From assembly GCA_022605955.1 (NCBI GenBank), contig JAKCOZ010000003.1, positions 47,678,179 through 47,742,178 on the forward strand: a stretch of DNA of 64,000 bases, in the 5' to 3' direction. Below the pieces are notes generated by a model. That model searched no databases. It was not told the origin of the DNA and worked only from the letters and a program-made list of their open reading frames with translations. This stretch comes from Rallus limicola (taxonomy: Eukaryota > Chordata > Aves > Gruiformes > Rallidae). The first letter of the stretch is position 1, and each line of letters opens with the position of its first letter. Position numbers and translations under genes: made by a program. This document shows, piece after piece, positions 22,601-36,540 of this stretch.

Positions 22601-25600
22601 GTTATGTTCAGAACATAAAATGAACAAGTTGCATGCTGGCATGGAGTCTGTTGCCACAAAAGTGCCCAATGCCTTGTAAAACTTTACAAATGGAGTCCGA
22701 CTGTATGGACTCAGAGTCTTTTAGAAGCAATGTGGAAAGAAATATCATAGCTGTTGCTATATGAATGCTGCAGCTAGCATGGGCCTCGTCTTGCACCATG
22801 TGCTGGATCCAAATATGAGCTATACTATTCCACTGTAGGGTTTAAATCTGATTCCTGTGAACCTGGTGAAAAGGATACACAGAACTGGTGAGCTGTTAAA
22901 CCACCCTTCAATATCTATGCCTTAGCTGAGCGGAAGAGGTGTTAATTCACAGTGACACTTTTACAGGGCTTTCTTGTTTCAGAACACTTTACACCAGAAC
23001 TGGCATACAGTTTGGTGTGAAAACACGAGTCCACATTAAGGAGACCCATTACTCTGTTCTCCAGCATAAGTATATGGACAGGGAATCAACAGACTTGGAA
23101 GCTTCTTTTCCAATTACTCCCTGACTGGCTCTGTCACCTGGGCAATTTCCATGTCCAAATTATGATGTGGCTTTTACCACACTGTGTCTGTGCTCTTTAA
23201 AAGGGAGCTCATGGTCCACAGCAGTACCAGGGATGTCATTCAAGTTCAGGTCTTCTATGGTTTGTGCAGGAAATGTGAAAGTCCATGTGACCTCATACTC
23301 AACTTTGTAGCAGTCTGCAGGAGGATGAATCTACTTGAGAAGTATACCTTTGTCATAGATGACTGCGACAGACGCATCCCCTCTTCTGTTTGTTGCACAG
23401 CCCCTTTTAAGACAGAGTTGTGTCTCCTCCAGGAAAAAGACCAATACTCAGCATCTTTTATCCTTGTCATCTTCTGCTGTTACCACAGCCCTCAAAGTAT
23501 GTAAGCCCATAGCACTCTCCTGAGGGTGGGAGGCTGTGAGCCTTGCAAGCTGTGCAGAAGGCAAGTTGTCCCAAATGTAGATCACTTGTATAGGACAACA
23601 CCTCACTTCTTCCATACTTACATGATAAAGCTTTCTGCCTGGTGTTTCTTTTGTCTCTCCTCCAGGTGATGAGAGCTCTTGTTAAACTTTTCCCTGCAGC
23701 CTACCGCAGGCTGGACATTTTGTTGTTTCTCCCTGCTCCCATTTCCTGAATATGATCCCTTTCATCCTCAGAAGGCCATTTATTAAACTACTTTGGACAT
23801 TTTCTGCTTTTAATGCAGCAGTCACCTATGAGACAGAAATGTGGATGCTGTTCCCATTTCTCTCTGTATACACAAGATGCATTTCCAATAGACACCTCCT
23901 CCAGAGACAGTCTCTGCACTTTTAAAGCTCCTCCCACCTGGGACATTTTCACTCATTAAAGAGGTATTCCCCATTTTAAGTACCACAGATGTCTCCCACC
24001 AGAGCCCTTGTGGAGACTCATGTGGTACTTGTGACTGTAACTTCTGTGCCTGTCCCTGTGGGAGGACTCCAGGACTGTTTCACAGACTTAAGAATGGAGG
24101 TGCAGAAAGACTAATGGTGAGACTGACCTCAACTCACTTTATGTACCCCCAAAATCAGGCATCTAATCAGAGCTAGTCATCTAGGCTCTCTCTACAGTCA
24201 ATGAAGAAAGACAGGTACCTCTAGAGCATGATTCATTCCTCCTTTCTGGGACAACTATCCTAAAATAGGTTGAATCGTACTCTGGAGATGCCTGTCTGGC
24301 TGGCTTGAATGATAGATGAGACATAAATAACTAGCTTAGCTGAGATACCTATCTGCAGGATGGCTTCAGCTAAGTACTGGGCTCCTGCTCCAAGTGGCGC
24401 ATCCAGGCTCAAGTGCGGAGTCTGGGGCAGAGGCAGGAGTCAAAGTCTTTCTCCCCCCTCCCAGGCACTTCCCCATCTGGAGAGTCCTTCTTCTTCACAG
24501 AGACATTCTTTAAAGCAAGAAAAAGTTAAGCACTTTCTCCCCGTGCCTCTGACATCACATCTCTGACACCATCATTGTCTCATCCAAATCCCTTTGAAAT
24601 CCAAAAGCTACCATGAAGACACAGATGAGGAGTTTTCCCACTGCCTTTTTGTTCTTTCTTTAAAACAGCAACAACAAGAATGAAAAACCACAAGCAGGAA
24701 AATTCAGGAAGAAAAGGCTCAAGGCTAAGACATGGTTTCTATCTAATTTGAATTCAAATAAGTTTTTCATTATTTTTAAATTTAATTATAGCCTTCAAAT
24801 GTATAAAATTGCATGTGAAAATAGTACACAGACCTTAAATATACCCTAGAACACCAGACAGAATCACGGACACTGCTAATTTTCAAGCACACTGTTGTCT
24901 TGATCAGCTTAACATCACGATATACCTTCCTTTGTTTCCTCAGTCTGACCAGGCAGACAGAGGAATGTCTTTTACATACCTTACAAATGTATATAAATAT
25001 GGCCCTATCTGAGGTTCAGCAAGCAGATTTGACCTTCGGAGAGGACCCTGGGACTCCTTCTCAGTTACGAAGTGCCCTGGAGAGTGTAACTGGAACCTGT
25101 AATTTTCCAGAAGTACTGTTTAACTAACCATAATCATTCTTATATCACATATATAATTTCCCAGCAAATGCTATTGGAGATTTGCAGAACTCTCTGTATC
25201 TCCTCATTAAAAGAGAATGCAATGTCTCAGAGGCCTTTCTGCAACAACCCCTTTCAGTTCTGTCGAACCCGCCTTGCTCATTCCCATTATGTTCTCAACA
25301 ATGTTATTCATAGGAATAAGGGCCCAGGACATGATCCAAACACAGTGGCTGTTGGTTCTCCTTTGTGCACAGAGAAATCTGTTTCTCAGAGAACACATGA
25401 GAGTGGGGGGTAATAGTGAATTGGAGCAAGATCTTTTTTTCTTTATGACTCCTGAGAAGAATTTCATGCAACAAATTAAAGGTAGCTTTCACTCACAGCA
25501 TTTCAAGGTCTTTTGAGAGTAGTAAAGATGTCAGAACCCCTTCATAAACTCTTTAAATATATTATCTTTGAAGTATTAAGCAACTTAATTCAACGGGTCA

Positions 25601-28600
25601 TTAATAGGCCTCACAACAGCACACCAGTAATAATGAGCAGTTATAGAGCTGAATGTGGAAGTTCACATCTTTCCAAAGACCTGCACTTTAGTGTGTTTTG
25701 CTTGAAGTAAGACAGACTTGCAGGACCCTGACATGGACCCAATATTTAACTGGCAAACAGAAAGGCGGAAAATGTACAACTGCTTCTACTTTCTTTTTTT
25801 TTTTTTTTGTTTTAGCAATAGGAGTTTGGATTTTTATTCTGGTCTACCCTACGGCACTTTTGCCAAAAATGTAATGATGGATTGCAAATTAATTCAAACT
25901 CCAAGTCCGGACCATCTCATACCAAGAAAATGGGGGGGTGGGAGAGGTGTGGGTGTGTGTGTTCTGCCTCTAGTTCAATGTTGATTTCTGTTTTTTGTCA
26001 GGAAATATTTCAATTATTGTGTGCAAGATTATGTATAACACACACCACCTCCAGTGACAGTTTGCACACATAAGTTCTGCTTGTCCCTTGGTGCTCAAAC
26101 ATCAGAATTTCTCACATCATTCTGGTATGGATGCGTACAGCACGGGTCATGGGGATTACAACAGGTGTTTGGGCTCTGAAGAGGACAGAAGCAGATTTTT
26201 GCTGCAGTGACCAACATGCACAACATATTTTTCATCTAATTGTCAAAGAAAAATGTAATGTGTAATACATTAATTGTAAAATTACAGCAGTACACTGGAA
26301 AATTAAGGAAGTGCAGTGTGCTGTCACCATGAGGAAGATAAATGTCTTGCTTTCAAAAACACAGAAAGAATGTAAGGTCTCACCACTCACATGTTTGGGC
26401 AGAGAGAGCTGAACATGGCTCCCATTGAAGCTGCTCCTAACCTGTGGGGTCAGCTGCTGCTCACTGGAGTCATGGTTTTTCTGGTCTCTAAGTCAGATCC
26501 TTACCCAGCCAGTGCCAGCCTGGCTCCTCGCTGCTGGATGCCATCCCAGCAGGGTCAGCCACCAGCCGCTGAAATGGTGAGGAGCTACACAAGTGCCCTC
26601 CCACCACACAGGGCTTGTAGAGACCCCGTCCAGCCAACTCAGTGCAAAACAGAAACCAAAAAAGGTGTGTGAGTCTCCCTCATACTGGTATGATGTTGCA
26701 CTAACAAACCGGTGGCCTGACCATTCCAGATTCACACTGTCTGTCAGAACATTTCCTCTTTTGTGTGCTTGGGATTTTGGTTTCATCTTTGGAAAAACAT
26801 CTCCAACCTACACACAATGTGCTCCATCTTCCATTAGTAAAGTTTGTGATAACTTGGCTTCATTCCCACTTGGAAAACCTCCTCTGCACTAACAAGCCAC
26901 TGGCCAAATTTCTCCCTGGGCAGCATGAAACCTGCCAGACAGAAATGAGATCTGTAAAACTGAGCTGACAGCACGAGGTCTATATAGACTTTTCCAGGCC
27001 ATTTGCCAGGCCCTAGTGGCCTAGTTTTAGAAAGACAAATTGAAGCCATAACGAGCTAGCTAAGCTCTCCTCAAACCCTTTTAGAGTGACAAAACTCTGC
27101 CCTTGCCAGGCCTAACCCCTGGTACTGAAATAATGACAGCAACTCTAAAAAGACAGCAGAAATAGTCAGGGAAATTCAATAGGAGCGAATTTGAGAGACC
27201 TTCTGGCCACTTCTCTTCCTGCATGAGGCTGCCCAGAGGGATGGGTCAGTGGCAGGTTCTGCAACGTCTTTGTGTGTGTCCAGGATGGTATCTGCTGGGT
27301 ACAAAAAGGGAAAAAAACAAGTCTCCAGGATCCAGCAGCAGTACAAGTTCATGCCACAGCACAAGAGAAAAACTAACCCAGAGTCTGCTGTCCTCCTGTT
27401 GTCCTGCAGCTTGATCCTTCCCCCAAGGTCCCCCTTCTCTCAGCAGTACCCACCACCGGTGCTGTCTCTCACATCCCATGGGCTCCTTGGGGCTCCATCT
27501 TGCCTAGGGACTGATATTCAAAAGCTAGGACTTCTAAAGGGCTATATATTATCCACAGCCCATTTAGTGTGCATGGAAATCTACGTAGGATGCAAGTCTA
27601 CAACAATTTTTAAGCATGGATCTTAAGTACCACTTGGAGGTGACAAAATATTTGGGCATAAGTAAAAAATATTTGGGCTTACTATGTCCTTTCAAGAGTG
27701 AAAAAGACAATGCAACTGCTTGACATTAATCAATGTTCTATTATTCTTTGGAATGAACATATGCAAAGGAATTACTAGGGTCAGAGAGTGAGGTTTTTTA
27801 GGCGGTAGCACTTAGCACTCTTCTGTTGTTAATGTTCTATATTTCTTCTAAATGTATTGTGGAACAAAGGGGTAGTACAAGTACTTTATGTGCTCAAATA
27901 TTAGTGGATGTAAAACAGAAAAGTGCATGAGTTCTGGTGTTTGCAAAAGCAAACTATGTGTATGAGATACACAAATGACTACAGAGCCCAGGGCTCTGAA
28001 GACTTAATGCATTTATTTATAGCTGACTGATTTGGGACTAAAATATTGGAACACATTCACATGTTCTTGTTTCTCCTGCCTCAGCTTATAGTTGTTTTAT
28101 AATTTTTTGCCAGCAACCAAAGGAAAGAGAATCTTTTTTAACCACAGCACTTGTCTCTTTTCCAAGGCATAAAAAAATAAATAACCATTTACTAAGCACA
28201 ACCCACAAGTCAAGGGGAGGATCTTTTCTATCCAGCAGTCTTTCATCCTGGAAAACTAAACAATAATATTGACTTTCTCCTGCACGAAACTCCAATGCAC
28301 TATAGAAATCTTTCAGGAGGAAGAGGGAAAGGCAGCAGAAAAGAAAACAGTCATGGCATCTTAAGGGAGAGAAAAAGACCTTGATTCTTCAGAGTTCAGT
28401 GCAGTAGCCCAGTTTGGAACAGAAAAGCTTGGGAGCAGAGGAGTAAAATAATACATGCTCCCTGGACAGCTTCCTTACCTTAACCACAGTTCCCAGCCCT
28501 CAGTTTTATACTCTTGAACTCTTGCCGTGTTCCCTGGTGCATAAAAAATGTGTGTCTCATTAGTATTTTTAATGCAATCAGAAAAACATTCTCAATGTTG

Positions 28601-28895
28601 ATTTTGATGCTAATCTGTGATATTTGGGCACATGTTGCTGCATATCTTGAAAAATCCCTGGCATGGAAGCAATCGTGGTTTTTAATAGGCTCATCTGCAT
28701 ATTACCTAGTTTGGTGGAGAGCCTCACATAGATCTTTTCCTGTATGTCGAGGTTTGCATTTTGGATAGATTATCCTTCCCTGCTTTTTGACAAAGCTTTG
28801 CAGTGTATCAGAAGATGAGGCTGTTTCTCAAGAGTACACTTTGTGCTATGTATAAAACAACATTAGTGACAGGGTGTGCTTTTTTCAGTTGGAAC
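19670..28895. other. Unannotated stretch, no gene seen
   Basis: No coding exon, RNA gene or recognisable transposon was found in about 9 kb. It contains an A-rich run at 20,890-20,938 and a T15 run at 25,794-25,808. Frames are at most about 125 codons, mostly overlapping on both strands and without recognisable motifs. Confidence 0.55.
20890..20938. repeat. A-rich run
   Basis: About 49 bp of almost pure A on the plus strand, broken by single C and G bases (AAAAC units, then AAAG units). There is no retrocopy body or polyadenylation hexamer immediately upstream, so it is called low complexity. Confidence 0.85.
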
Positions 28896-28899
28896 TGAC

Positions 28900-29070
28900 A
28901 TTTGATACATTAGCCAAATGGGGACAGCAGCCAGATCATAATTGGATATGTATTTTCAACATCCTCAGCCCTTCAGCCAATTGGCTGGGACTCCAGGAGG
29001 CTTATTAGTAGAAATGCAGCTTTATCTTTTTGCTAATCTGACTAAAGTGAAACCATCAAAGAAGGAGCCA
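28900..29070. other. Candidate conserved noncoding block with CCAAT palindrome
   Basis: The stretch is AT-rich, not low-complexity, and contains the perfect 14-bp palindrome CAGCCAATTGGCTG (28,974-28,987), made of two CCAAT boxes back to back, with further A/T-rich homeodomain-like sites such as CATAATTGG and GCTAATCTGAC. This composition is typical of vertebrate conserved enhancers, but conservation cannot be seen from one sequence. NF-Y binding is an inference from the CCAAT cores. Confidence 0.3.
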
Positions 29071-32000
29071 AAGTGAGGGAAAGAGGGAAAGATGGAAATA
29101 CCAGACCTTAGGCGGCAAGCTGCAGTTCAAGAAAATTATGGCTCATTAGGCTTCGCAGGCGATGGCAACGTGCAGAAAAGGTAACACAGAATGGCTTTAA
29201 GATGAAGAATATTTTCAAGCTGTACGTATCTGTCATAACCACACACTTAACAGCCTAAAGGAGGATTCCTTAGAGGAGTATTGTCCGAAACCTGAAGACC
29301 TTCATTCTGTTTTCATTTGATGCCAAAGCGGGTTTAAAAAAAAAAAAAAAGGCTGCCATTGAATGCGTTTGCAAAATCAGACCAAATCTTTTTCAGGCAC
29401 ATAATTTTGTTAAATATTTGCCACTGCACATCTGGAAGGACAGTTATATATGTATGATGCCACACAGAGAAGAAATTGCTTAATTTAGATTTAATCCACC
29501 ACTGTCATAGGCTGTGTTCAAACTGAAGTAAAATCCTTTCCTCTTCCATGGTTCACCCTGATGAGGAGTTTAGTTCATTTAAACAGGCAGGAATGACCAT
29601 GATAAAGGGGCAGCAGGAGCTGGGCAAATGGCCGCAGGAACTGGTCAAATGGTGGTTGTAAAAGGGATGGAACAGAAGTTTTGCAGGCAGGTGTGGACCA
29701 TGTGCAAATTTAAGTACAGTGTGCTTTCGAATACCTCCTTCCAGCTGCTATCAGCTGACGCCTTTGCCACATATGAGCTGGTAGGTTCTGCACTGACTTG
29801 ACACACAAACTTCAGCAGTGACTCAGAGGTTGTGAGTGGTAAAGGCAGAAGCTGTAATGGACATGGAAGTGACAATCATCTGTCATTTACTGATGGACAG
29901 TAGTATGAATACAAAAAAGGAAGATTGTCATCCAAAAATTTTCCATGAACAGTTCAGCTACTAAAATATGGAAAGGCTTAGAAAAAGTTTATCTGGACTT
30001 ATTTGTTTTAAGCAAGGCAAAAATTATAAAGCCCAGATCAGACAGCAGTTTAAATGGCTTAGTGTTTTGTACCTGACAATGATCAGTACCAGATGCTATC
30101 TAGAAGCATCAGGATTTGACTACTCTCCTAGGTTTTCTTCTTAAATTGTTAGAGTTAATATAAAAGTAGAGAGAGATGTGACTGAGCACTTAGTTAATTT
30201 TAAAGCCAGTGAGACATCAATCTCTTAGCCCACAGCACAAGGGAGGTAATTTAAACTAGCTTAGCAAAACACTCAAAGAATCAGAGTCATGCAAGTTGAG
30301 CTTCACCTCCCATCTACAGTGAGGCTTAGCCACACAGTAGGCATTGGGGGTGGGGGAGATGAAGTGTCGTCAATTGTTCTTCTCTAGTGTTTTTCTCATG
30401 TCTGAAACACATGTGGAGGAACAGGAAAGCTCTGTCTGATGGTCTCTCACAGCACTGCAGACAGTGGAGTGCCCAGTTTCCTCTGAACCACAGCTCTGTG
30501 ATGAGACATGACAGTCCTCAGAGTTTTACCCCTTAAGGAAAATCTGCCTGGTGATGGCTCCTTGGTTGCTATCTGAAACATTCCTTCCACTTCCTAAGAT
30601 GTTCTCGATGTGTAAGCAAGAGGTTGAAGTGATGTTTTTAGACCAGAACAAATTCATATCTAACAGTGAAATCCCCTGCAAAGCCCCGTTATGCTTCCCA
30701 CAGCACAGTGCCTGTGAAGCCAGCAGATAACCTCACTCTCCTCAGTCAGAGCTTTCTGGTTTGCCATGCTGCATTGCCTCCTGGCTCCCTGGCCACAGAG
30801 CTGTCACATCACTGGGGGACAAGGACCCTTCCCAAACATCGCATTTCCACTTCTCATGGGGGATAAAAGCCCAGAGCTTCAGCCACTTTCATGGTTTAAA
30901 TAACAAGCTTCACAACTAGGGTGGGCCAAAACCAGGAAAGCAGCAATTTGATCACTTGTAATCATCTGACCATACCCTTGGCTAATTTCTAATCCATAAC
31001 AACATATTAACCAGCCAGAAAAAATTTTCAGTTTTTCATTAGCTCTGGAGGTGAGGTAATGAGAATGGGGGGCTAGAGTCCAAAATAAATTCAGAATTCA
31101 CTCTTTTGCCTATATTCACAAGTAATTCAAACAAGTCTTTAGCTTTAAGCACACAGGGTCTTTAGAAGGTAAGGATTTAAACGTGCACAGAACTGACTTT
31201 TTTCAAAATATAGCTGTTTCTTTCTGCAGTGTTCCTGATGTATTCTTACATGCTGCCCCTTTTTATGACAGATAACATTACTTAAGTATGTCTACTGAAA
31301 ATCATTCTCTTAAAGGGTACAGGTGACCAACTGAACATCATGTCTGGTAAAATATTCATACAACTACAGGCTAGCAAAGAGTGTTGCTGGTTACACTGCA
31401 GCATTACAAAGCCCAAACTGGCTAAAGCCACAGAGGTCATAGACGTCAAAGCTGACTATACTTCTAACAGATTTTCCAGGCTAAAACTCAGTGAGTCACA
31501 GGTTGTCTAAATTTGCTACAGTGAAATATCTTCTTTAATTGGTTATTTTGTTAATAGTCTTCAAGAATATTAAGTTTATCTTTTTTATCCCCTACAAATT
31601 ATTTTTGTTCTGATGTTCAGTTGCCTGGCCTTGTTATTCATCTCCTCTAGTGAAGATACATGAGAGCAGAGGTGATGGACAGCAAATCCAAACCACACTC
31701 TTCTGATAAGGAGTTTCAGATGGCTAATTCATCACATTGAAATACATGAAACTTCTGAGATATGTAAAAATCATTCATGATCACTTTGTTACTGGGCTGT
31801 AGATAATGCAGACCAGCTATTAGCAGTTAAGGATGTACGTGCAAGTCAGAATTAGTTTCAGGAAGCCAAAGAAATGAGGGCAGTGAAACACCACCTCGAC
31901 AAAGAGTATAGAATATGATGAATTAATTTACTGTAAGTACAGGCCAGCAAACACATCCTGGAAGCAAACTGTCATATGGCTGCCTCATTCCATGTTAAAA

Positions 32001-32665
32001 GTTAACTTCTTAACTCTGTTTCTGACCCTGTGAAATAAAAGTGTCGTGAACAACCACAGCACAAGGGGCACTGCACATGAATGATGATGCCTGTGGCCAA
32101 ATGGAGTCATTGTGGAGTTACACCATACCTTAGTGGCACATGCACTGCAACAACTGCAAGCTCATTTTGATAAATGCTCTTTGGAACTGCACAGTGAATG
32201 AATTCCAGTGCCACTGAGTTAAACCCAAACCAGACAAGTAAGCCATGGTGCATTTCTCTGTTTAGCCGATACTCCAACCAGGCCTGAGATGGTATCTTCA
32301 AATAGTTGTGGGGGGTGTCTAGTGAATTATGCCTTCTTTTTAAAAAATTGTCTATCTGCCTATCTTTTCTCTGTTGTGGATCCCATTACTAGCAGAGCTG
32401 GAAAATTCCCAATACGATGAAAAGTTTTTATTCAATACAAAGCATATTTAATTATCTTTGGCTTGCCTTAAAAGCAAAGGTGTTCAGTCAGGTGAACTGC
32501 TGTTGACTATAGCTGCAGTTTGCAAAAATCCTTCAGATATAATGGATCTTTGTCAAAAAGAATATGCAGGAAGCAAACCTAAAATATTCAGGAACAGCCC
32601 TCAGGATTTAATCCTTTGCCATTACCATGGGTCTGGACCAAGGAAAGACTGCAAGCTAAATGAAT
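29071..32665. other. Unannotated stretch, no gene seen
   Basis: Unique-looking sequence with a run of 15 A at 29,336-29,350. No exon, RNA gene or transposon was recognised. Confidence 0.55.
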
Positions 32666-32669
32666 ATTG

Positions 32670-33637
32670 AATCATAGAATAATTTCAGTTGAAATGGACC
32701 TCAAAGGTCAGGTCATTGAGTGCAACTCCCCTGCAATGAGAAGGGACATCTTCATTGAGATCAGGTTTCTCAGAGCCCCATTCAGCCTGGTCTAGAATGT
32801 TTCCAGAGATGGGGAATTTCCCACATCTCTGGGAAACCTCTTCTAGTGTTTCACCATCCTCAGCATAAAAAATATTCCTCCTTATACCTCATCTGAATCT
32901 ACCTTCCTTTAGTTTAAATCTATTATTCCTTGTCCTATCACTACAGGCCCTTCTAAAAAACTCTGTCCCCATCTTTCTTACAAGCTCCCTTTAAGTATGT
33001 AAAGACTGCAGTAAGGTCTCCCTGGACCCTTTTCTCTTCCAGGCTGAAAAAGCCCATCTCTCTCAGCTTGTCCTCATAGGGCAGGTTCTCCAACCTTCTC
33101 ATCATCTTTGTGGTCCTCCTCTAGACTTGCTCCATCAGGTCCACATCTGTCTTTTACTGGAGACCCCAGAGCTGGACGCAGCACTCTAGGTGGTGTTTCA
33201 CCAGAGCAGAGTAGAAGGGCAGAACCCCCTCGTTCAACCAACTAGTCACACTGCTTTTGATGCAGCCCAGGACTTGGTTGGCTTTCTGGGCTGCAAGAAC
33301 ACATTGCCGGGTCATGTCACCAGTACCCCCAAGTCCTGCTCCACAAGGCTGTTTTCTGTCCCTTCATCCAGCTGGTATTGCTATCAGGGGTTGCCCCAGC
33401 CCATATGCAGGATCTTGTGCCTGGCCTTGCTGAACCTCATGAGATTCACATGGGCCCACTTCTTGAGCTTGTCCAAATCCCTCTAGATGACATCCTGTCC
33501 CTCAGGTGTGTTAACCACACCACACAGCTTGGTGTCATCTGCAGACTTGCTGAGAGTGCACTCCATCACACTGTCTGTGTCACCAATGGAGATATTAAAT
33601 ATTACCTGTCCCAGTACAGACCACTGAGGGTCCATAC
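32670..33637 (-). mobile_element. CR1 LINE, 5'-truncated, moderately decayed
   Basis: On the minus strand this runs from the RT palm (about 33,637) to a CR1 3' end at 32,670, whose terminus reads AATTATTCTATGATT on the minus strand, the other common CR1 ending. The plus strand shows the usual reverse-CR1 phrases, such as CAGCACTCTAGGTGGTGTTTCACCAG-like and TTGGTGTCATCTGCAGAC text, in order. The tail and internal blocks differ from the copy at 10.3 kb, so it belongs to a different CR1 subfamily. Its level of decay falls between the 10.3-kb and 12.9-kb copies. Confidence 0.92.
32830..33637 (-). pseudogene. CR1 ORF2 remnant, RT palm to C-terminus
   Basis: Minus-strand translation gives pieces of RT in order but in more than one frame. 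The first recognisable block near 33,545-33,600 includes [13 protein letters not shown], so the catalytic YADD box has become SADD. It is followed by a [23 protein letters not shown] block near 33,420-33,490 and a thumb/C-terminal region. Frameshifts and stops are present. Endonuclease and fingers are absent through 5' truncation. Confidence 0.85.
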
Positions 33638-35865
33638 ACAATCAAGCAGCACTGGAATGCAGATGCCCACTGCTGTCTGCTAATGTAGCATGGTGAAACA
33701 TGATGAGGAAAACTACAGCACATCAGCTTGCTGAAACGCATTGGAACATGCCAACTTTTTTGCCTTGAAGCTGCTTGGTGTGTCAAGCAACCTGGTTTTA
33801 GCCATTAAAATGATTGCATGCTAGATTGCAAAGCACTGTGAGCTTGCCGCACGCAACCAAAGGGAAGGCAAAATCTGTAGGATTGTTTCCATAGGCTGAA
33901 CCCTACGGGCCAGACAAGGCTAGTAGGAATGAGGCCTCAGCTATGCCAAGGAGTCAGGAAGTCCCAGGGCTGTTCTGTAGCATGGTGCCTTGAGGAAAGT
34001 CTGTGGTGTGGGCTGCACTCATGTAGTGAGCTAGCCCAGAGGGATGTGTCCCTCACACTTGTACAGCCAGCAGCAAGAGGGAGAGGCGGGAGAGGACAGG
34101 CAGCTATGCACACTCCAGGGAAAGGGTCACTGATGTGAAGCCCAGGCAGGCGCACTGATTTCTGTGCTGTTCATTCAGATTTGGCTGGAGGCTGAAAGCT
34201 CAGCTCAGCCCCGGGATCCCAGCAAAGATGGGTAAAATAAAAGCAAAAGGGAAAGGCAGAGGAATATGGAGATGTTTCTCATGTGCATCCAGGGGTATGT
34301 GATGTCCCCAGATCCTCTTGCAAACTAGCATGGGAACATGCCACTGGGAATGAGGGAACAATGCTCTTTCCAGGACCCTTAGGCACGGTTGCTCCAGCCC
34401 AGTTTGCACATGTGATCTGCAGGAGCTTGGCTGAACAGGCTGGCTCCAGAGCCTTTCCCAAATGCCATGCTGAGGACCCAGGCAGACACAAGAGTGAAAA
34501 GCCCTGTCTAACCCTCTGAAAGAGAGAACAGGGGAGAAATCCCATTGTCAGCTCTGCTGGTGCTTGTCACATGCTTTAAATCAAGCACATTCTTGCTTGT
34601 TCTGCTGGTTTTCAGTCAGGTTCCTCTCCTCCAGACCCACAAAGCAGAGGAGAAGGTACTCCTTGGACAAACGCAAGGCTGCAGGACTTGGTGGAAGGCT
34701 GAGAAAACACCACCCAGTCCCCCAAAGCACATGTACCAGTCCTAGACAGGAGTCACGCTGAGAGCTGTGCCAGTCCTGGCTGAAGGACTGACTGCCAAGT
34801 TTACAACCTAATTAAGAAGTAGAAAGAGGCTGTGGAAAAGTATCACAACCTCTTCAAAGTACCTGGTGAGCAAGATACTATGAGCTTGGCAGTTGACATC
34901 TCCATGAAGCAAGCACTCCTGCCAGGAGCTATTCTGCTGCAGCACAGCGCATGCTAGGGTTAGGACAATGCCCTGAGAGCAGAGCTGGCAGAGCAGCTGG
35001 AAAAGATGCACATTGACTGATGGCACTGGCCATAAACCCATGCTGAGGACATGATGCTGAGGGCCATAGAGAGCTGCAGCCGCCTTGCAGTGCCAAACCA
35101 CTTCCCCCTGCTCTGCCCCCATCCACCACACAAACACGGCCACCACACATGACTCTTGCTTCGACATGTTGTGTTATGTGATGTCTTGTGTGCTACAACA
35201 GAATTTAGGCTATATCAAGATGAAAACATAGTTGTTCTCAACTGCATTATAACTCTAATAGCTGCCTTCAGGAGCAACCCCTCTCTATGTGAGGTTCATA
35301 CCAGAGATTCAGGAAATCACACATCTGGTTTGCTTTATCTCCCTTCTCCAGGCTCACTGAGCACCAGGCTGTGGATTTACCTTCTAGCCCAGAGCAAAGG
35401 ACATTATACTCCCCAGGACAAGCAAGAGGCTAAATTGTAATTCAGCTACTGTCTGAACTATGTTTCTGCGTGGCTGCATGCCCAGCTCAGCCTCCTGCTT
35501 GCACGGTATGACCCTGGGAGCTGGCAGGGACACCAGCACACCGTGCAGGAGCCACAGGGTTCAGTCCTTCCCTGAGACCTGTGCCGATAGCCCCTGTCCA
35601 GCATGGGCTTCCGGGAGCATCACTGGAGCATCAGAGACCTTCACTGCAGATGGGCAGAGGCGGGACGTCCATGCAGTGGAGGGAAGACTGATATTTTACC
35701 TGTACTAGAGGTACAGAACAGGCTCAGCCTCTGAAGCTTCATTGCACACTGCAGGCAGTGGGTTGAGGAAGAGCTGCTGCTGCCGAAGGGAAGGGACTTG
35801 GTGCCAACCAGCATGTGACACCACCACCAGTCGCTGAGCAGCTGAGTGCTGCCTGACAGAGGCAG

Positions 35866-35912
35866 TCCCTCCTCCTCCTCCCCCTCCTCCTTTTCCTCCT
35901 CCTCCTTCTCCT
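35866..35912. repeat. Imperfect (CCT)n polypyrimidine tract
   Basis: A 47-bp run of only C and T on the plus strand, mainly CCT/TCC units, ending at CTCCTGAG. It explains the glycine- or arginine-rich low-complexity frames read on the minus strand. Confidence 0.9.
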
Positions 35913-36517
35913 GAGACAGGCAGCAGGAACATGGACAACATTGAGACTTTTCCTAGGCATGGTCCCACAGAGGAAGGCTGAGCACCCTGGGTGGTGTTAA
36001 GAGTGTGGTGGTGCAACAGCCGGGCCCTGTTTTGACTGCGTGAACACCGCTGTTGACCCCAGTTCTCCATTTCCATGGAAGAAAATAACTTTTTGATGAA
36101 ACATGAGTATGAAAGAGAGAAGTGCTTTCACTAAAAAAGAAGGGTTCATGGAGAGTAGCAAGGGCTTGGAAACTTAAACTGTTCTCTTTAAAGGCGGCAG
36201 CCCTGCAGAGAAGGAGGTTAATGAACACTGATTTTCAGTGTTACTTTGTTACAAACACGGGTTCCCATGTGCTCCCGAAGCCAGCTTACTTCTACCCTAA
36301 TGAGCAAGCTGAAACACAGCCTCGTGCATGCTGCCGAAGGCAGAGCCAGAATACTCCAGCACAATAAAAATTCTCCGTTGCCCTTAAGCCTCTGTTGAAA
36401 ATTGTATCCAAACCTGAACTGAATTATTTCTGAAAGGGTAATTACTTCTTGATTACTTTTTACCAACCTCTAGGCTCCCAGGCTCCAGGCAAAAGTCGAA
36501 CTGTCAGATGTCGAAAG

Positions 36518-36540
36518 GGAGAGAGAGAGAGAGAAAGAAA
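36518..36540. repeat. (GA)n microsatellite
   Basis: About ten GA dinucleotides followed by GAAAGAAA, purine only on the plus strand. Confidence 0.9.
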
